In this document: in pieces, positions 23,924-34,789 of the stretch
Numbering within the stretch: the stretch's first letter is position 1
Layout of the letters: each line of letters begins with the position of its first letter
Source of the DNA: Immersiella caudata
Taxonomy: Eukaryota; Ascomycota; Sordariomycetes; Sordariales; Lasiosphaeriaceae
Direction of reading: 5' to 3'
Assembly (NCBI GenBank): GCA_030512335.1
Contig: JAULSU010000004.1
Span: 4,216,001-4,280,000, forward strand
DNA: 64,000 nt
Program-made: the position numbers and the translations under genes
Notes under the pieces: model-generated
What the model saw: the letters and a program-made list of their open reading frames with translations, nothing else
Told to the model about the DNA's origin: nothing
Database searches by the model: none

Positions 23924-23935
23924 GGGTTAGGGTTA
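23924..23935 (+). promoter_or_regulatory. Telomere-repeat-like box
   Basis: GGGTTAGGGTTA, two tandem TTAGGG-type units in the MATE/lea1 divergent region. A role is inferred from the motif only. Confidence 0.35.
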
Positions 23936-24451
23936 TTGTGAGTGGTGTTTCGAGCATCGGAAGAGGGTTCTGAAGTCGCGGATAGAAGTGAAAGCTACGA
24001 AACTGATAAAGTGTTCATAAGTTTCATAAGAGATAGGAATTGAGCCATCAAGGTATGTGGAAGCCGGGTGCGGAATAGGTTAAAGAGAGACCAAGAACCG
24101 CAATTCGTGTTGCCAGGTGGGGCGATGAATACCAACGGCTAGATATGAGTTGGAACACCTTGCAATCTGCCTGATCTCTAACGGGTGATGCCATTGAAAC
24201 ACATTGGGGATCAAAGGAAGCCATATCTTACGATGATGTCAGTGATATGCAACGGCAACCGCTGATGCATTGCGGTGTGGTGCGAGTGCAACCACGTACT
24301 ATGGTAATGCAGTCCCTTTCAGATAGACCCAGACAGCGGGAATAGTGAGATGTGCCGTACACAGCCGGCATAGCTGCCGAAGAATTGGTCATTCAGACTG
24401 GACCAGAGGGTGCCCTTGGATTACCGTGGGCAGATGGGGCCCTGCATGTTG

Positions 24452-24463
24452 AACCCTAACCCT
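24452..24463 (-). promoter_or_regulatory. Telomere-repeat-like box upstream of lea1
   Basis: AACCCTAACCCT on the plus strand (AGGGTTAGGGTT on minus), about 240 bp before the lea1 start. It resembles the telo-box found before translation and RNA-processing genes in other eukaryotes. Confidence 0.4.
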
Positions 24464-24698
24464 CGTTCTACAACAGGTGTCGATGAAGGAGCTTGGACCT
24501 TCTAGCCTCTGCTCCACATTAAATTTTTGGACGTTGACCTTCAGCCTCGTAACGTCAACGCTGCCGGAACCCCACGCGACGCATCGCATTTCCAGCAACC
24601 CATTGCGCTCACCACGGACCGAACCAAACAACGATTTAGAGATCGCCATACGAATAACCCAACACTTGCCCCAAACACCACAGAGGTAACCCGCAGCT

Positions 24699-25636
24699 AT
24701 GCGTCTCACCGCCGACCTAATATCCAACTCCCTTTCCTACCTCAACCCGCTCAAGGAGCGCGAGCTAGATCTCCGAGGTGCGTTTTTGAAAAGAACAGAT
24801 ACTGCACGTTGATCAGAGTTGATATCCCGGCCCTGCTTGTCCTCGCCCGCAAAATAGGTCACAGAATCCCCGCCATTGAGAATCTCGGCGTCGCCGGGCC
24901 GCACGATGCCTTTGATTTTACTGACAACGACATCACGGTGCTGGGAAACTTCCCACTGTCGCCGCGCGTGCGCACGCTGTTGCTAGCGCGGAATAGAATC
25001 GCGGTGGTCCAGCCAAGCTTGCCGGCGGCGATTCCGAACTTGAAGAATTTGGTGTTGGCGTCGAATAGTTTGGCGGAGCTGGCGGATTTGGATGTGTTGG
25101 GCAAGTTCGGGAGGTTGACACACTTGGTGTTGCTAGACAACCCAGTGACGAAGAAAGAGGTATGTAGGCCTCGGATGATCGGTGGGGAGGGGATGCTAAT
25201 GGAGGTTAGAACTATCGGTATTGGGTGCTTTGGCGATGCCCTACCGTACGATTTCTCGACTACGTCAAGGTGAAGGACGTGGAGCGACTGAGGGCGAAGG
25301 AGCTGTTTGGGGAGGAAGATGAGCCGACAGAGTTGGCGTCGAGTGTGAGTTATTCTTGGGGTTGTTCTTGTGTTGAAAGGCCGGCTGACCGAACTGCTGC
25401 AGATAATGGGACTCAAGTCCAAGACTTTCGACGTCACGGCTGCTGCCAGCAGTTCTACGGGCGCCTCCGCGTCGAGGCTTTCCAGGCTCAAGCTTACGGA
25501 CAAAGAGCGCAAGAAGTTGCAGGATATGATCAAGAAGGCCGACAGCCTGGAGGAGATCATTAGGTTGGAGAGGGCACTCAATGAGGGCAGACTGCCACCG
25601 GGCATTATGGTGGATGATGACGCCATGGAGGAGTGA
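24699..25636 (+). CDS. lea1: U2 snRNP protein A' (Lea1)
   Basis: Leucine-rich-repeat subunit of the U2 small nuclear ribonucleoprotein. With U2B'' it binds stem-loop IV of U2 RNA and supports branch-site recognition. Exons 24699-24777, 24858-25159, 25210-25344 and 25403-25636 give 249 residues, the family length. Visible hallmarks are MRLTADLI...SYLNPLKERELDLRG, IPAIENLGV, AFDFTDNDI, then LRR turns LLLARNRI, LKNLVLASNSL, LTHLVLLDNPVTKKE and the cap YRYWVLWRCPTVRFLDYVKV. The basic C-terminal helix (LTDKERKKLQDMIKKA) is also typical. It converges on the Dpb3-type gene with only 191 bp between stop codons. Confidence 0.95.
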
Positions 25637-25827
25637 TGATGGTCAAGAGAATGATGTATCGGGGATTTTAGCGGTGAAGGCACTGCATGCTGCAGAAAAC
25701 TCTGGATGCATCGTGGAGAACGGTCATGGGTGTCTCGGCAAAACGGACTTGCGCCTGATATCGGCCTACACGCTGTATGGCATAGAATACACCAAAAGTT
25801 GATCATTCAGGACGAAACCATGCCCAC

Positions 25828-26569
25828 CTAACCAGTCATATCCACATCCCCGTCACCTGGAGCCCTCTGGGCCTGCCGCATCTCCAGCTCTAACTGGGAG
25901 CTAGGATCCTCATCCGACAGTACCTGGGCCCGCGAAAACCCATTCGTCGAGCTGCTCCCCGTCCCGGTCCCGTTCATGATAGACTTCTGCTTCTTCCCGT
26001 TCGGCTGCTCGACATCATCCTCTCGCCCGTCAGGTGCCTCTGCGGTTTTCTCCCCCTTGAGCTTGGCGCGCGTTGCAGCGGCTTGGTTCTTAACCTGCTT
26101 GTAGGTGGTGGTTTTGGGGATAACATCCTCGAGAAACTCGAGGTTATCGTGGTGAGAGACGGCATTGGCTGAGGGGTCAGCACGGGTAGTAAAGGGATGG
26201 CTTAAGAGGGGCGGGGGGCAACCTACCGAGGTCTTTGTATTGGATGTTGCGGCGGGGCTTGCGCTCCATTTTGGCCATGTTTTGGCCTTCTGTGACGAAG
26301 TGTTGAATAAAAAGTTCCTGGAGATGTTGGTGAGTTTTCAGGAAAAGGGTAACGAGTGTTGAGATTTACGGTAGCCAGGGTGATCACGAAGGCGGCGTTG
26401 TTAGAACAGACGGCGATATCTGGGTCTACGGCGATGATCTTCTTAACTCTTGTGACTGAGAGGGTGTTAGCAATTGGATCCGTGGTGTTGATTCATCTCG
26501 CTTACGGGGTAGTTGGGTTTGTCCTGTGACCTCCTTCCTGGGAGGGATGGCTGTGGTGTTGTAGGGCAT
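25828..26569 (-). CDS. Dpb3/CHRAC-type histone-fold protein
   Basis: A 193-residue NF-YC-like histone-fold protein, most like the small DNA polymerase epsilon subunit Dpb3 (POLE4) and its CHRAC relatives. Four exons fit: 26506-26569, 26370-26455, 26227-26317 and 25828-26168. The spliced histone fold reads RVKKIIAVDPDIAVCSNNAAFVI, ATELFIQHFVTEG, then RRNIQYKDLANAVS and NLEFLEDVIPKTTTYKQVK. The last three blocks are strongly conserved in fungal Dpb3-like proteins. The C-terminal tail is acidic and Gln/Ser-rich. Dpb3 pairs with Dpb4 in polymerase epsilon and in the ISW2/CHRAC remodeller, so either assignment is possible. It is divergent from the ClC gene. Confidence 0.85.
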
Positions 26570-27046
26570 CTTGGCTGTTGGGTTGAAGGCGAAAACCCTC
26601 AAATTGAGGAGGCGAGGGGGAAAAGTAAGAGATGTCAATTTTCGGGGGTTAAGTATCGCTGAATCAGGGGCTCCTATCAGAACAGCGTTTCTTAAGCGTT
26701 TTCAGATGAAGTGTGGACCCTGGCGTGGTTGTGGAAAATGAGAATACAGACAGTTCCTGATGTTCTGAGACGATTTCAAGCTGAGTGAAGTTCGTTTGGT
26801 GTGATGGTGGACGCGTGCGGACGCGACTGGCCCTATCCCAATAAAGTGGATGGAGGGACCCCTGTCTCTCCAACTTTTGAGCCGCCTGACCCCAAGCTCA
26901 GGAACCCCCCACCAACGCCTCCAAGACTACGAAAGCTCAACGTCAGCCTCGCATTCCAGCCCTGCCAGCCAACTTTTCAATCCGCAATCGCATCGTGGTT
27001 GGCCGAATGCTGCACACATCGCCAACAGCAAGGCGCCCCGGGCGCC
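26570..27046. promoter_or_regulatory. Divergent intergenic region, Dpb3-type gene / ClC gene
   Basis: 477 bp between two divergent starts, presumably both promoters and leaders. Nothing else noted. Confidence 0.45.
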
Positions 27047-29887
27047 ATGAATCCAAACGCGCGCACGACGTCCATCTCCTCCATCAGACCGCAGGCCGTG
27101 CGACGTCCGTCGGTTAGCTCGCGCCTCTCCTTCGCCGTCTCCACTACCGAACAGGGCGAAGCCCAGATCGACAATGGTCAGGGAATCGCTGCGCAGCATC
27201 AGATAGAGGAGGAGATCGCTAAGATCAAGCGATACGAGGTTGGTATTACCCTTTAGATGCGATGACGTGGTGCGCAATTGCGGTAGCTGACATGTCTCTC
27301 CGCCAGGACTTCACCACAATCGGTATTGACCCCCCGCATGCGCGCGAGCTGCGACATTGAGGCCCCATAACGACGACGACGACGACAACGATGGCGGTTC
27401 GATCGCTGACTTTTTTTTACTGCCAGACTGGGTACAAGATGCCACCCGTGAACAGCTGCGTAGGAAGGCGCGGAGACGACGACAATCTGGTCGTTTAGAG
27501 AGGGACTGGAAGCAGAGGATACAAGAGTCCTACGAGGCCGCACAGGGGTGGATTGTCATCACCATAATAGGGGCTGCTATCGGTCTCAACGCTGGATTCA
27601 TCAACATTGCCACAGAATGGCTGGCTGATATCAAGCTCGGCCATTGCAAAACCGCTTTCTACCTGAACGAAAACTTTTGCTGCTGGGGCGAGGACAATGG
27701 TTCGGCACACCCCGTTTCCTCGGTCAGGTCGTCATCAAATTTGGCAACAGCTAACCACCACCCTTAGGTTGTGAGGCATGGCAACGATGGACAGGAGTCG
27801 AGCCGGTCAACTATGTCCTCTATATCCTCTTCGCTGTAAGAGTCCTCACACCCAATGCAGGGCGCCCAACTGACCGTCGTTAGATTACCTTTGCATTTAC
27901 GTCCGCGACCCTGGTGAAAGCATATGCCCCCTATGCAGCCGGTTCGGGGATTTCCGAGATCAAATGCATTATCGCTGGCTTTGTCATGAAGGGGTTCCTC
28001 GGCATATGGACTCTCCTCATCAAATCCCTCGCCTTGCCTCTTGCCATTGGGTCTGGTCTCTCGGTAGGAAAGGAAGGGCCCAGCGTGCATTACGCTGTCT
28101 GTACCGGAAACGTCATCTCCAGGTTATTCGCCAAGTACAGGCGCAACGCATCGAAGACTCGCGAGATTCTTAGCGCCTGTGCCGCGGCTGGTGTTGCGGT
28201 GGCATTCGGCAGTCCTATCGGAGGTGTCCTCTTTTCTCTCGAGGAAATGTCCAGCTACTTTCCCCTGAAGACTATGTGGCGCAGTTATTTCTGCGCCTTG
28301 GTCGCAACAGCTGTTTTGGCCGCCATGAACCCCTTCCGGACCGGCCAGTTGGTCATGTTCCAGGTCCACTATGACCGGTCATGGCACTTCTTCGAACTCG
28401 TCTTTTTTGTCATTCTTGGCATATTCGGTGGCTTGTACGGCGCCTTGGTTATAAAATGGAACCTCAGGGTGCAGGCATTTCGCAAGAAGTACCTCACAAA
28501 CTACGCGATCCTTGAGGCAACACTGTTGGCAGCTGCGACTGCCATCGTTTGCTATCCGAACGCGTTCCTGAGAATCGACATGACGGAGAGCATGGAAATA
28601 CTCTTTCTGGAATGCGAAGGCGGCGAGGACTATCACGGCTTATGCGAGCGAGACCATCGGTTCCGCAACATTTTTTCTCTGGTGATCGCAACAGTTGTTC
28701 GAATCTTCTTCGTCATCATATCCTACGGGTGCAAGGTTCCAGCCGGAATCTTCGTGCCATCCATGGCTATTGGTGCATCCTTCGGACGCATGGTGGGCAT
28801 CATCGTTCAAGCGCTCTACGACGCAAACCCGAAAACCCCCTTTTTCTCCGCTTGCCAACCAGATGTTCCCTGCATCACGCCAGGGACATATGCGTTTCTA
28901 GGAGCCGCCGCAGCTCTGAGTGGGATCATGCACATCTACGTCTCTGTGGTGGTCATCATGTTTGAACTCACTGGCGCGCTTACCTACATCCTCCCGACAA
29001 TGATTGTCGTGGGCGTGACCAAGGCGGTCAGCGAACTCTTTGGCAAGGGGGGCATCGCCGATCGCATGATCTGGTTCAGCGGGTTCCCTTTCCTGGACAA
29101 CAAAGAAGAACACAACTTTGGTGTCCCCGTCTCCCAGGTCATGACTACCGACGTGGTAACCATTCCAGTCGCTGGTATCACCTTCAAAACAGTCGAGCAG
29201 CTGCTTTCCCAGGACAGCTACCAAGGCTTCCCGATTGTAGAAGACGAAACCAACAAGATTCTCATCGGCTACATCGGCCGAACAGAACTCCGCTATGCAG
29301 TCGACCGCATGAAGCGAGAGCGCTCTATCAGCCCACTCGCCAAATGCTCCTTCGCACCCTCCCAATACGACAACGCGATCACTCCCATCACCCCCCGCAC
29401 ACCGGGAGGCATTGAATATCCCCCACCCGCCGCCTCCTCTTCTTCAACCTCCGCCATGACAGTCAACTTTAGCCCCTACGTTGACACCACCCCCGTGACT
29501 GTGCATCCTCGATTACCCCTCGAGACCGTCATGGAACTCTTCCGAAAGATCGGGCCCCGTGTCATATTAATAGAATACCATGGCCGTCTTACCGGTTTAG
29601 TGACCGTCAAAGACTGCCTGAAGTACCAATTCAAGGTCGAGGCGGCAGAGAATCCACGGGACGACTCACACCTCGATGAGGGCAACGAGCGGGTTTGGTC
29701 ACTTATGAGGAGGGCGGCCGGTTGGGTGTCGGACAAGGTGTCGACGGCGTCTGGTGGAAGGATACGGCTGAGGGATTCACTTGAGCACAGGAGAGGCGGC
29801 AGCACAGGAGGAGGCGCAGGGCAGATATTGGAGGGGACGGAGGAGTTGTTGGATGATGGAGGGGTGGAGCTAGAGAGCCGATCGTGA
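27047..29887 (+). CDS. ClC-type chloride/proton exchanger
   Basis: An 850-residue intracellular ClC transporter of the Gef1/ClC-3-5 type. Five exons fit: 27047-27238, 27307-27322, 27427-27699, 27768-27835 and 27884-29887; the second is a 16-base micro-exon. Selectivity-filter motifs are GSGISE at 203-208 (Ser in place of the usual Pro) and GKEGPSVH at 245-252 with gating Glu247. The segment GGVLFSLEEMSSYF carries the internal proton glutamate, so exchange of chloride against protons is expected rather than channel behaviour. The cytosolic end has two CBS domains, starting near VSQVMTTDVVTIPV and VTVHPRLPLETVMELF, which bind nucleotides in relatives. Likely sites are late Golgi, endosome or vacuole, supporting acidification and copper loading as in yeast Gef1. 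Confidence 0.93.
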
Positions 29888-30961
29888 GGCTTCAAGGGGA
29901 TTTACGTATCTGGAGGTGTTTATACTACGAGCGGGAGAATGTGAATCATGATGGCGGTTTTTTTTTTGGATAGTTGATTATATCGAGGCAAGAAGTCCAC
30001 GGGCCTAGAGCATTGTGGTGCCTCGCGGCTTTGGGGCTCATCTCCAATGTTTTCAGGTAGCAATAGGCCGTTGCAACGGCTGTCACCAGGCCCAAATCAA
30101 TTGCAACAACCTGTTTCCTCCGTCTTTGCGGCCGAGTGTCCCTGGTTGATACCAGCCCCGGAACAAGCGGCACGGGGCGAGGCCAGCCGGTCATCAAACG
30201 GAAGATGCCGACTGCCTCCAGCTTTGAAGTGCAGCACGGGATTGCGGGATTGCGGGATTGCTTGCGAACCTGCAAAAACAGTTCTTCTCTGTGGCGTTTC
30301 TTTTTCGCTTGCAATTTTTGGGGGCTATCTCTTAAAGTTTACCTGGGATATGCAGCACGTGGGACAAGCCTGCTTTAGTGCAGTCATCCCACTGACAGTA
30401 ACCAGCCATCCGAGCCTACCCGCAGCAGTGGCCCCCGTGACAGCTGCATCTACCCGCAACCACCGCCTTCGCAACAGTATCGCTCCCATGCCGAATGTCC
30501 TGCCCCGAACAATTGAAGATGTTCCTGGCTTCAGGGTTTCAGGTGTCAATAAGTGTTCAACCAGCCAGTGTCGATCTTTTTGTTGAGCAGATCCCAGTTC
30601 CCGCTCCTGGTCACATGGACAGGGGATTCAGGTGACCCACCGAGATCGGTCCAACAAACGGACGGTAGCGCACCCTCGAATTCTTGGTGGCTCCGGTCCA
30701 GGTGAGTGTGCCTGCGGGGCTCCCGACATGATCCGACACCGCCATTTCCGCTCATCGTCGTTGTGATACCCTCCCCTAAGAGCATATTCTTCCATCAATT
30801 CCCGACAGCAGCGTGTTGAAGCAACATTCGTCGTATAAAGCCTTGCTTCTGTCTTGTTGCTCTGTGTCATTGCTAGTCTTTGAAGCATCGAACAATCCTA
30901 GACTAGCTAACAATTCGCCTCTTTCGACTTGACTTCGTCGAGTTTCGGACACGTCGACAAC
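29888..30961. other. Intergenic region, ClC gene to cysteine dioxygenase
   Basis: 1.07 kb with no credible coding frame. It should contain the cysteine dioxygenase promoter. Confidence 0.5.
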
Positions 30962-31691
30962 ATGGCCGTTGGTATCGTTCGAACCATAGTGGCGGCGGGT
31001 GCGTCGTCCATGATCATCTGCAAGGGCTGCAACAGAGCACACGCCACTCCCATGGCCAACCAGTTTGATGATCTCGTCCTGGCGCTCAAGGACGCCCTCG
31101 GGCCCTCCTCCGGATTGACCTCGGACGACGTCGATGTTGAGCACCTGAACCGGCTCATGCAAGAATACAACAGCAATGAAAGAGAATGGGCCAAGTTCGC
31201 CATGGGTGATGAGAGCCGTGGATACACAAGGAATCTAGTAGACGAAGGAAATGGAAAAAGCAACCTCGTATGTGCCTGTCAAATTGTCCTTCATTGTTGA
31301 CTTTACCCCTGACCAGCAACAGCTCGTCCTCGTCTGGTCTCCTGGAAAGGGGAGCCCTATCCACGACCACGGAAACGCCCACTGTCTGATGAAGATCTTG
31401 CGTGGCAATTTGACCGAGACCCGATATGCTTTCCCACAAGAAGGAGAGGAAGGACAGCCAATGCGGGTGATCTCAGAGAATGTGTACAAGGAGAACGAGG
31501 TGGCGTATATGGCTGACGAGTTGGGCCTGCACCGCGTATGGAATCAGGGTAGCGACTTCGCTGTGTCCCTCCATTTGTATACACCGCCCAATGTTGCGAA
31601 AGGGGGATGTCATATCTTCAACCCAGAGACGGGGAAGAAGAGCCATGTGAAGAACTGCGGGTACTACTCCGCGTATGGGAAGAGGCTTTGA
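30962..31691 (+). CDS. cdo1: Cysteine dioxygenase
   Basis: It oxidises L-cysteine with O2 to cysteine sulfinate, the first step of cysteine catabolism toward taurine or pyruvate and sulfite. Exons 30962-31267 and 31323-31691 with a 55-bp intron give 224 residues. The cupin iron site is HDH at 116 and 118 plus His172 (GLHRVWN). Cys123 lies seven residues after the first His, as in the mammalian enzyme, and Tyr188 is placed to form the thioether cofactor. The segment VEHLNRLMQEY ... SRGYTRNLVDEGNGKSNLLVLVW is typical of fungal members. The first 30 residues are not conserved; a second in-frame ATG at 31051 (MANQFDD) could be the true start. Confidence 0.93.
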
Positions 31692-33343
31692 GGAAGAGGG
31701 GTAAGGGGCGAGGGGAGAGTGGTGATGATCCGGTTGCCATGCGGGCAGGGTGTTACCAAGGAGAAGTCGGAAAGCTTCAGCGAACTGTTGAGAAGGGGAC
31801 ATTTCCTTGCCTTTATGAGTGACGACATGGAATGTATTCCGCAGGTTATGAACTTCGTTGATTCAGTTGGCGCATTTGCCGGCCCTGTTGGGCAAGTCTC
31901 GATGTTGGAGAGGCGCATCCGGCTGCGGAGGTAGATGGGTTGACGCGATATTTTCCGGTAGCCGGTGCAAATATTGCCAAATTGAAACGCATAGGTGACC
32001 ACATACCACGAGGCATATCGACACCCTCGCAAATACAGTAAAAAGAGGAAGGAGGAGGGAGTTGAGGTCGATGTCGTCGACGTCCAAAGGCATGCTTTTC
32101 CCAGCCATCCGTATTAGGACTAGCGTGGATTGCACCATTTTCTTCGCTCACAATTGGACAGCGCCCAGTTATGGGTCCCTTCACCTGAGCGTTTCAATCG
32201 CACGTGCTCGCTCACCTGACGTTCCAGGCTCCAGCTCATCCCGTCAGCGACGACATCCACTCGCTGCCGTCGCGCAGTCGGAACCGCCGCCAGGAACCGC
32301 CGCAGTGGAATCCGTGGATAATTTTCCGAATCAACGCTCTGGAATCTTTCAGAACCTTCCGAAACACCGCAGTAATTTAGTCAGGATTTTAATTTCCTTG
32401 TCACTTGGTTTGCTCGTCCCTGTTACTGCAACGTCAACAGTGCTACTCCGGGTTCGGGGTCTGCCACTGGCCACTGGCAGAAGGTACGGATCCGGATGGA
32501 CATTGACAACACGCAGGTTGCTACAACGCCTTGCGACCGCCCATCCACACGCGGCCTGCCAGATCAGGGACCGCAACGTGCGGAACATCTCGGTGGTTAC
32601 GCCGTTTACGCCACACTGATCCCTGGCTTACCAGCATGTCATGTTTCATCAAGATAGATTCGCACCAAACGGCCTTGCGCAGTGTCGGGCTTATTACGGC
32701 CATGGCCGTATTTGCATCAAACAAATTCCAACCGCATTTCAAGATCCCCGCGTGTCCCAACACCAGGTTTCCATCCCAGGCTGCGGGGAGGCTAAGGAAG
32801 CTTCAGCGTCTGCCTCAGGCAACAGCGCTTATCGTTGTGCTACGACTAATAGCATTCTCATCTCTTATTTGTTGTTTGCTCCAGCTCATCCGAGGTTGTA
32901 TGGCCTTGGCAAAGTCACACAGGACCCAGGACCCGGGAGCGCCGCCGGAACAGCAGTCCTGCATAAGCTACAGATAGCAATCTGTAGAGGGCAAGTTCTC
33001 CCGATGCTACGGTCTCATCCTGGCATGCTCATATCCATCTGAGCCTGGCCCACAGGAGCGTTTGCTGGGCCATTCGGATCGAAGACCGCCTCTTCCAGGA
33101 AGCACATCTCTGTACCTGGCCATGTGGCAGCTAAGTAGCTCCACGTTACAAGCCAGGCTGACCATGCCCTTTAGTTCCCGCCGATCGTTCTTCGGCACAG
33201 TCAGGTTCAGAACAAAACACCGGGCTCGTTTACCAGCGCTTGCGACTCAGTCAACACACTGTCTGCCAAGCCAACACAGAGGACCATAGAATAAACCCCT
33301 GCCAACCGAACAGAAGACCTCGTCTTGCCTCTCTCCTTTTGTA
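31692..33343. other. Intergenic region, cysteine dioxygenase to receptor gene
   Basis: 1.65 kb without a supported gene. Several 100-185-codon frames overlap on both strands but show no motif. Confidence 0.5.
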
Positions 33344-34789
33344 ATGGTTCCTAACAACGTTACGTCCTCGCAAACGGGGACAGCCGACCGCGATGATAGG
33401 TAACGCCGGACTTAGGGGTCATGCCGGAGAGGAGCATGGCACTCCCTATTCTCTGCCTAGCAGCCATCGTCAGGGCCTAGTCATTGTCGCTGTCCTCTCC
33501 GGCCTTTCGCTTGTCACATCCACTCTGGCTTTGCTTTACCTCACCTTCAAGCTCACCAGATGGCATATCAGAACGGGAAGGGCACCCAAAGCACCGAGCG
33601 ATAACGTCCCTGAAGCCCCCTTCATCAAGGATGCCTTCAGTATTCGAGATCCAGCGAAACTACGACAGAAATCGCAGGTCAACCAGTTTGTGGTCTTGAT
33701 CCTCAATCTATTGCTCGCCGACATCCATCAAGCAGCTGCGTTCTTGATCAATGCCATCTGGGCTAGATACAACATCATCGATGTTGATTCCCCAGCGTGT
33801 TTTGCCCAGGGCTGGCTGGTTTCAACTGGGGATCTTGCCTCTAGCTGCATCATCGCCGCCATTGCTTTCCACACCTACCTAGCCGTCGTGTGGAATTATA
33901 AGCCCCCACAATGGGCAGTCTACTCTACCATGGTCGGCCTCTGGGTCTTTGACTATGCCCTTGCCATCATCGGACCAGCTATCACCTCAAACGGGCGCGA
34001 CTACGGCGGCTTCTACGTCCGCGCAGCCGCATGGGTACCTCGCTCTTCCTTCTCCTCCTCCAAACACCAACTAACATCCCTTCGCAGTGCTGGATGAACA
34101 TCCACTACGAAACCTACCGCCTCGTCTTCCACTACCTCTTCATCTTCATCTGCTTCGCTCTCACGTCCGTTCTCTACATCCTCATCTTCTTCTACATCCG
34201 CCGTCGGCCCTCACCCGCAGGCAACAACCACGGCGGTCATCACAAGGCCTTCCTCCTCTACCCTGTCATCTACGTCATATGTACCGCTCCGCTCGCGCTA
34301 GGCCGCATCCTCACCATGGCGGGTGTCAAGGTCCCCATATCATACTTCTACGCTGCGGGGGCGCTGATAGCTAGCAACGGCTGGTTGGATGCTTTGCTCT
34401 GGGGAGTCACGCGTCAACGACTCCTTTTTGGCAGCGAGGTTGACAGTGAGGACACGGGATTAGATACCTTCGCGTTCATGAGGACGCCGAAGAACAGGAA
34501 ATATGGGAATATTGTTTGGGTGGAAGGCGGCGCGGGAAGTGGCTCGGAGATGGTAGGAAGGGTGGTTCCGAGGTATGAAGGCACGTTGGGAAGAGGGTTG
34601 GGGGGTTGGGGTGCGCTGAGGAGAAGTAGGAGTAGGGAAGGGAGGGGGGCTAGGACTGACAGTCAGGAGAGTTTGAGGAGGGAAGAGGAGGGCGCGAGAG
34701 AGAGGACAGTTGCGGGTGTGAGGGGAATACAGATGGATATTATGACCAGCGTTGTCGTAGAGAGGGGCGAGGTGGGTGGGAAGACATAA
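33344..34789 (+). CDS. Seven-transmembrane G-protein-coupled receptor
   Basis: A fungal receptor with seven predicted helices, resembling the Git3/cAMP-receptor-like groups that sense nutrients; the ligand is unknown. I prefer exons 33344-33399, 33461-34034 and 34088-34789 (443 residues), because the first ATG of the region then gives a short outside N-terminus with an N-glycosylation site (NNVT) joined in frame to SHRQGLVIVAVL. Without the first splice the gene would start at 33393 (447 residues). Helices include LVIVAVLSGLSLVTSTLALLYL, VVLILNLLLADI, SSCIIAAIAFHTYLAVVW and YVICTAPLALGRIL. The segment ADIHQAAAFLINAIW and the Cys pair in FAQGW and CWMNIHYE regions are as in this fungal group. 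The C-tail is long, basic, and Gly/Arg-rich. Confidence 0.82.

Larger units (their letters stand above)
23174..24698. promoter_or_regulatory. Divergent intergenic region, MATE gene / lea1
   Basis: 1.5 kb between two divergent starts with no credible gene. It contains a paired GATA-type site (CTTATCTTAT, 23548-23557) and two telomere-like boxes (23924-23935 and 24452-24463). Confidence 0.45.
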
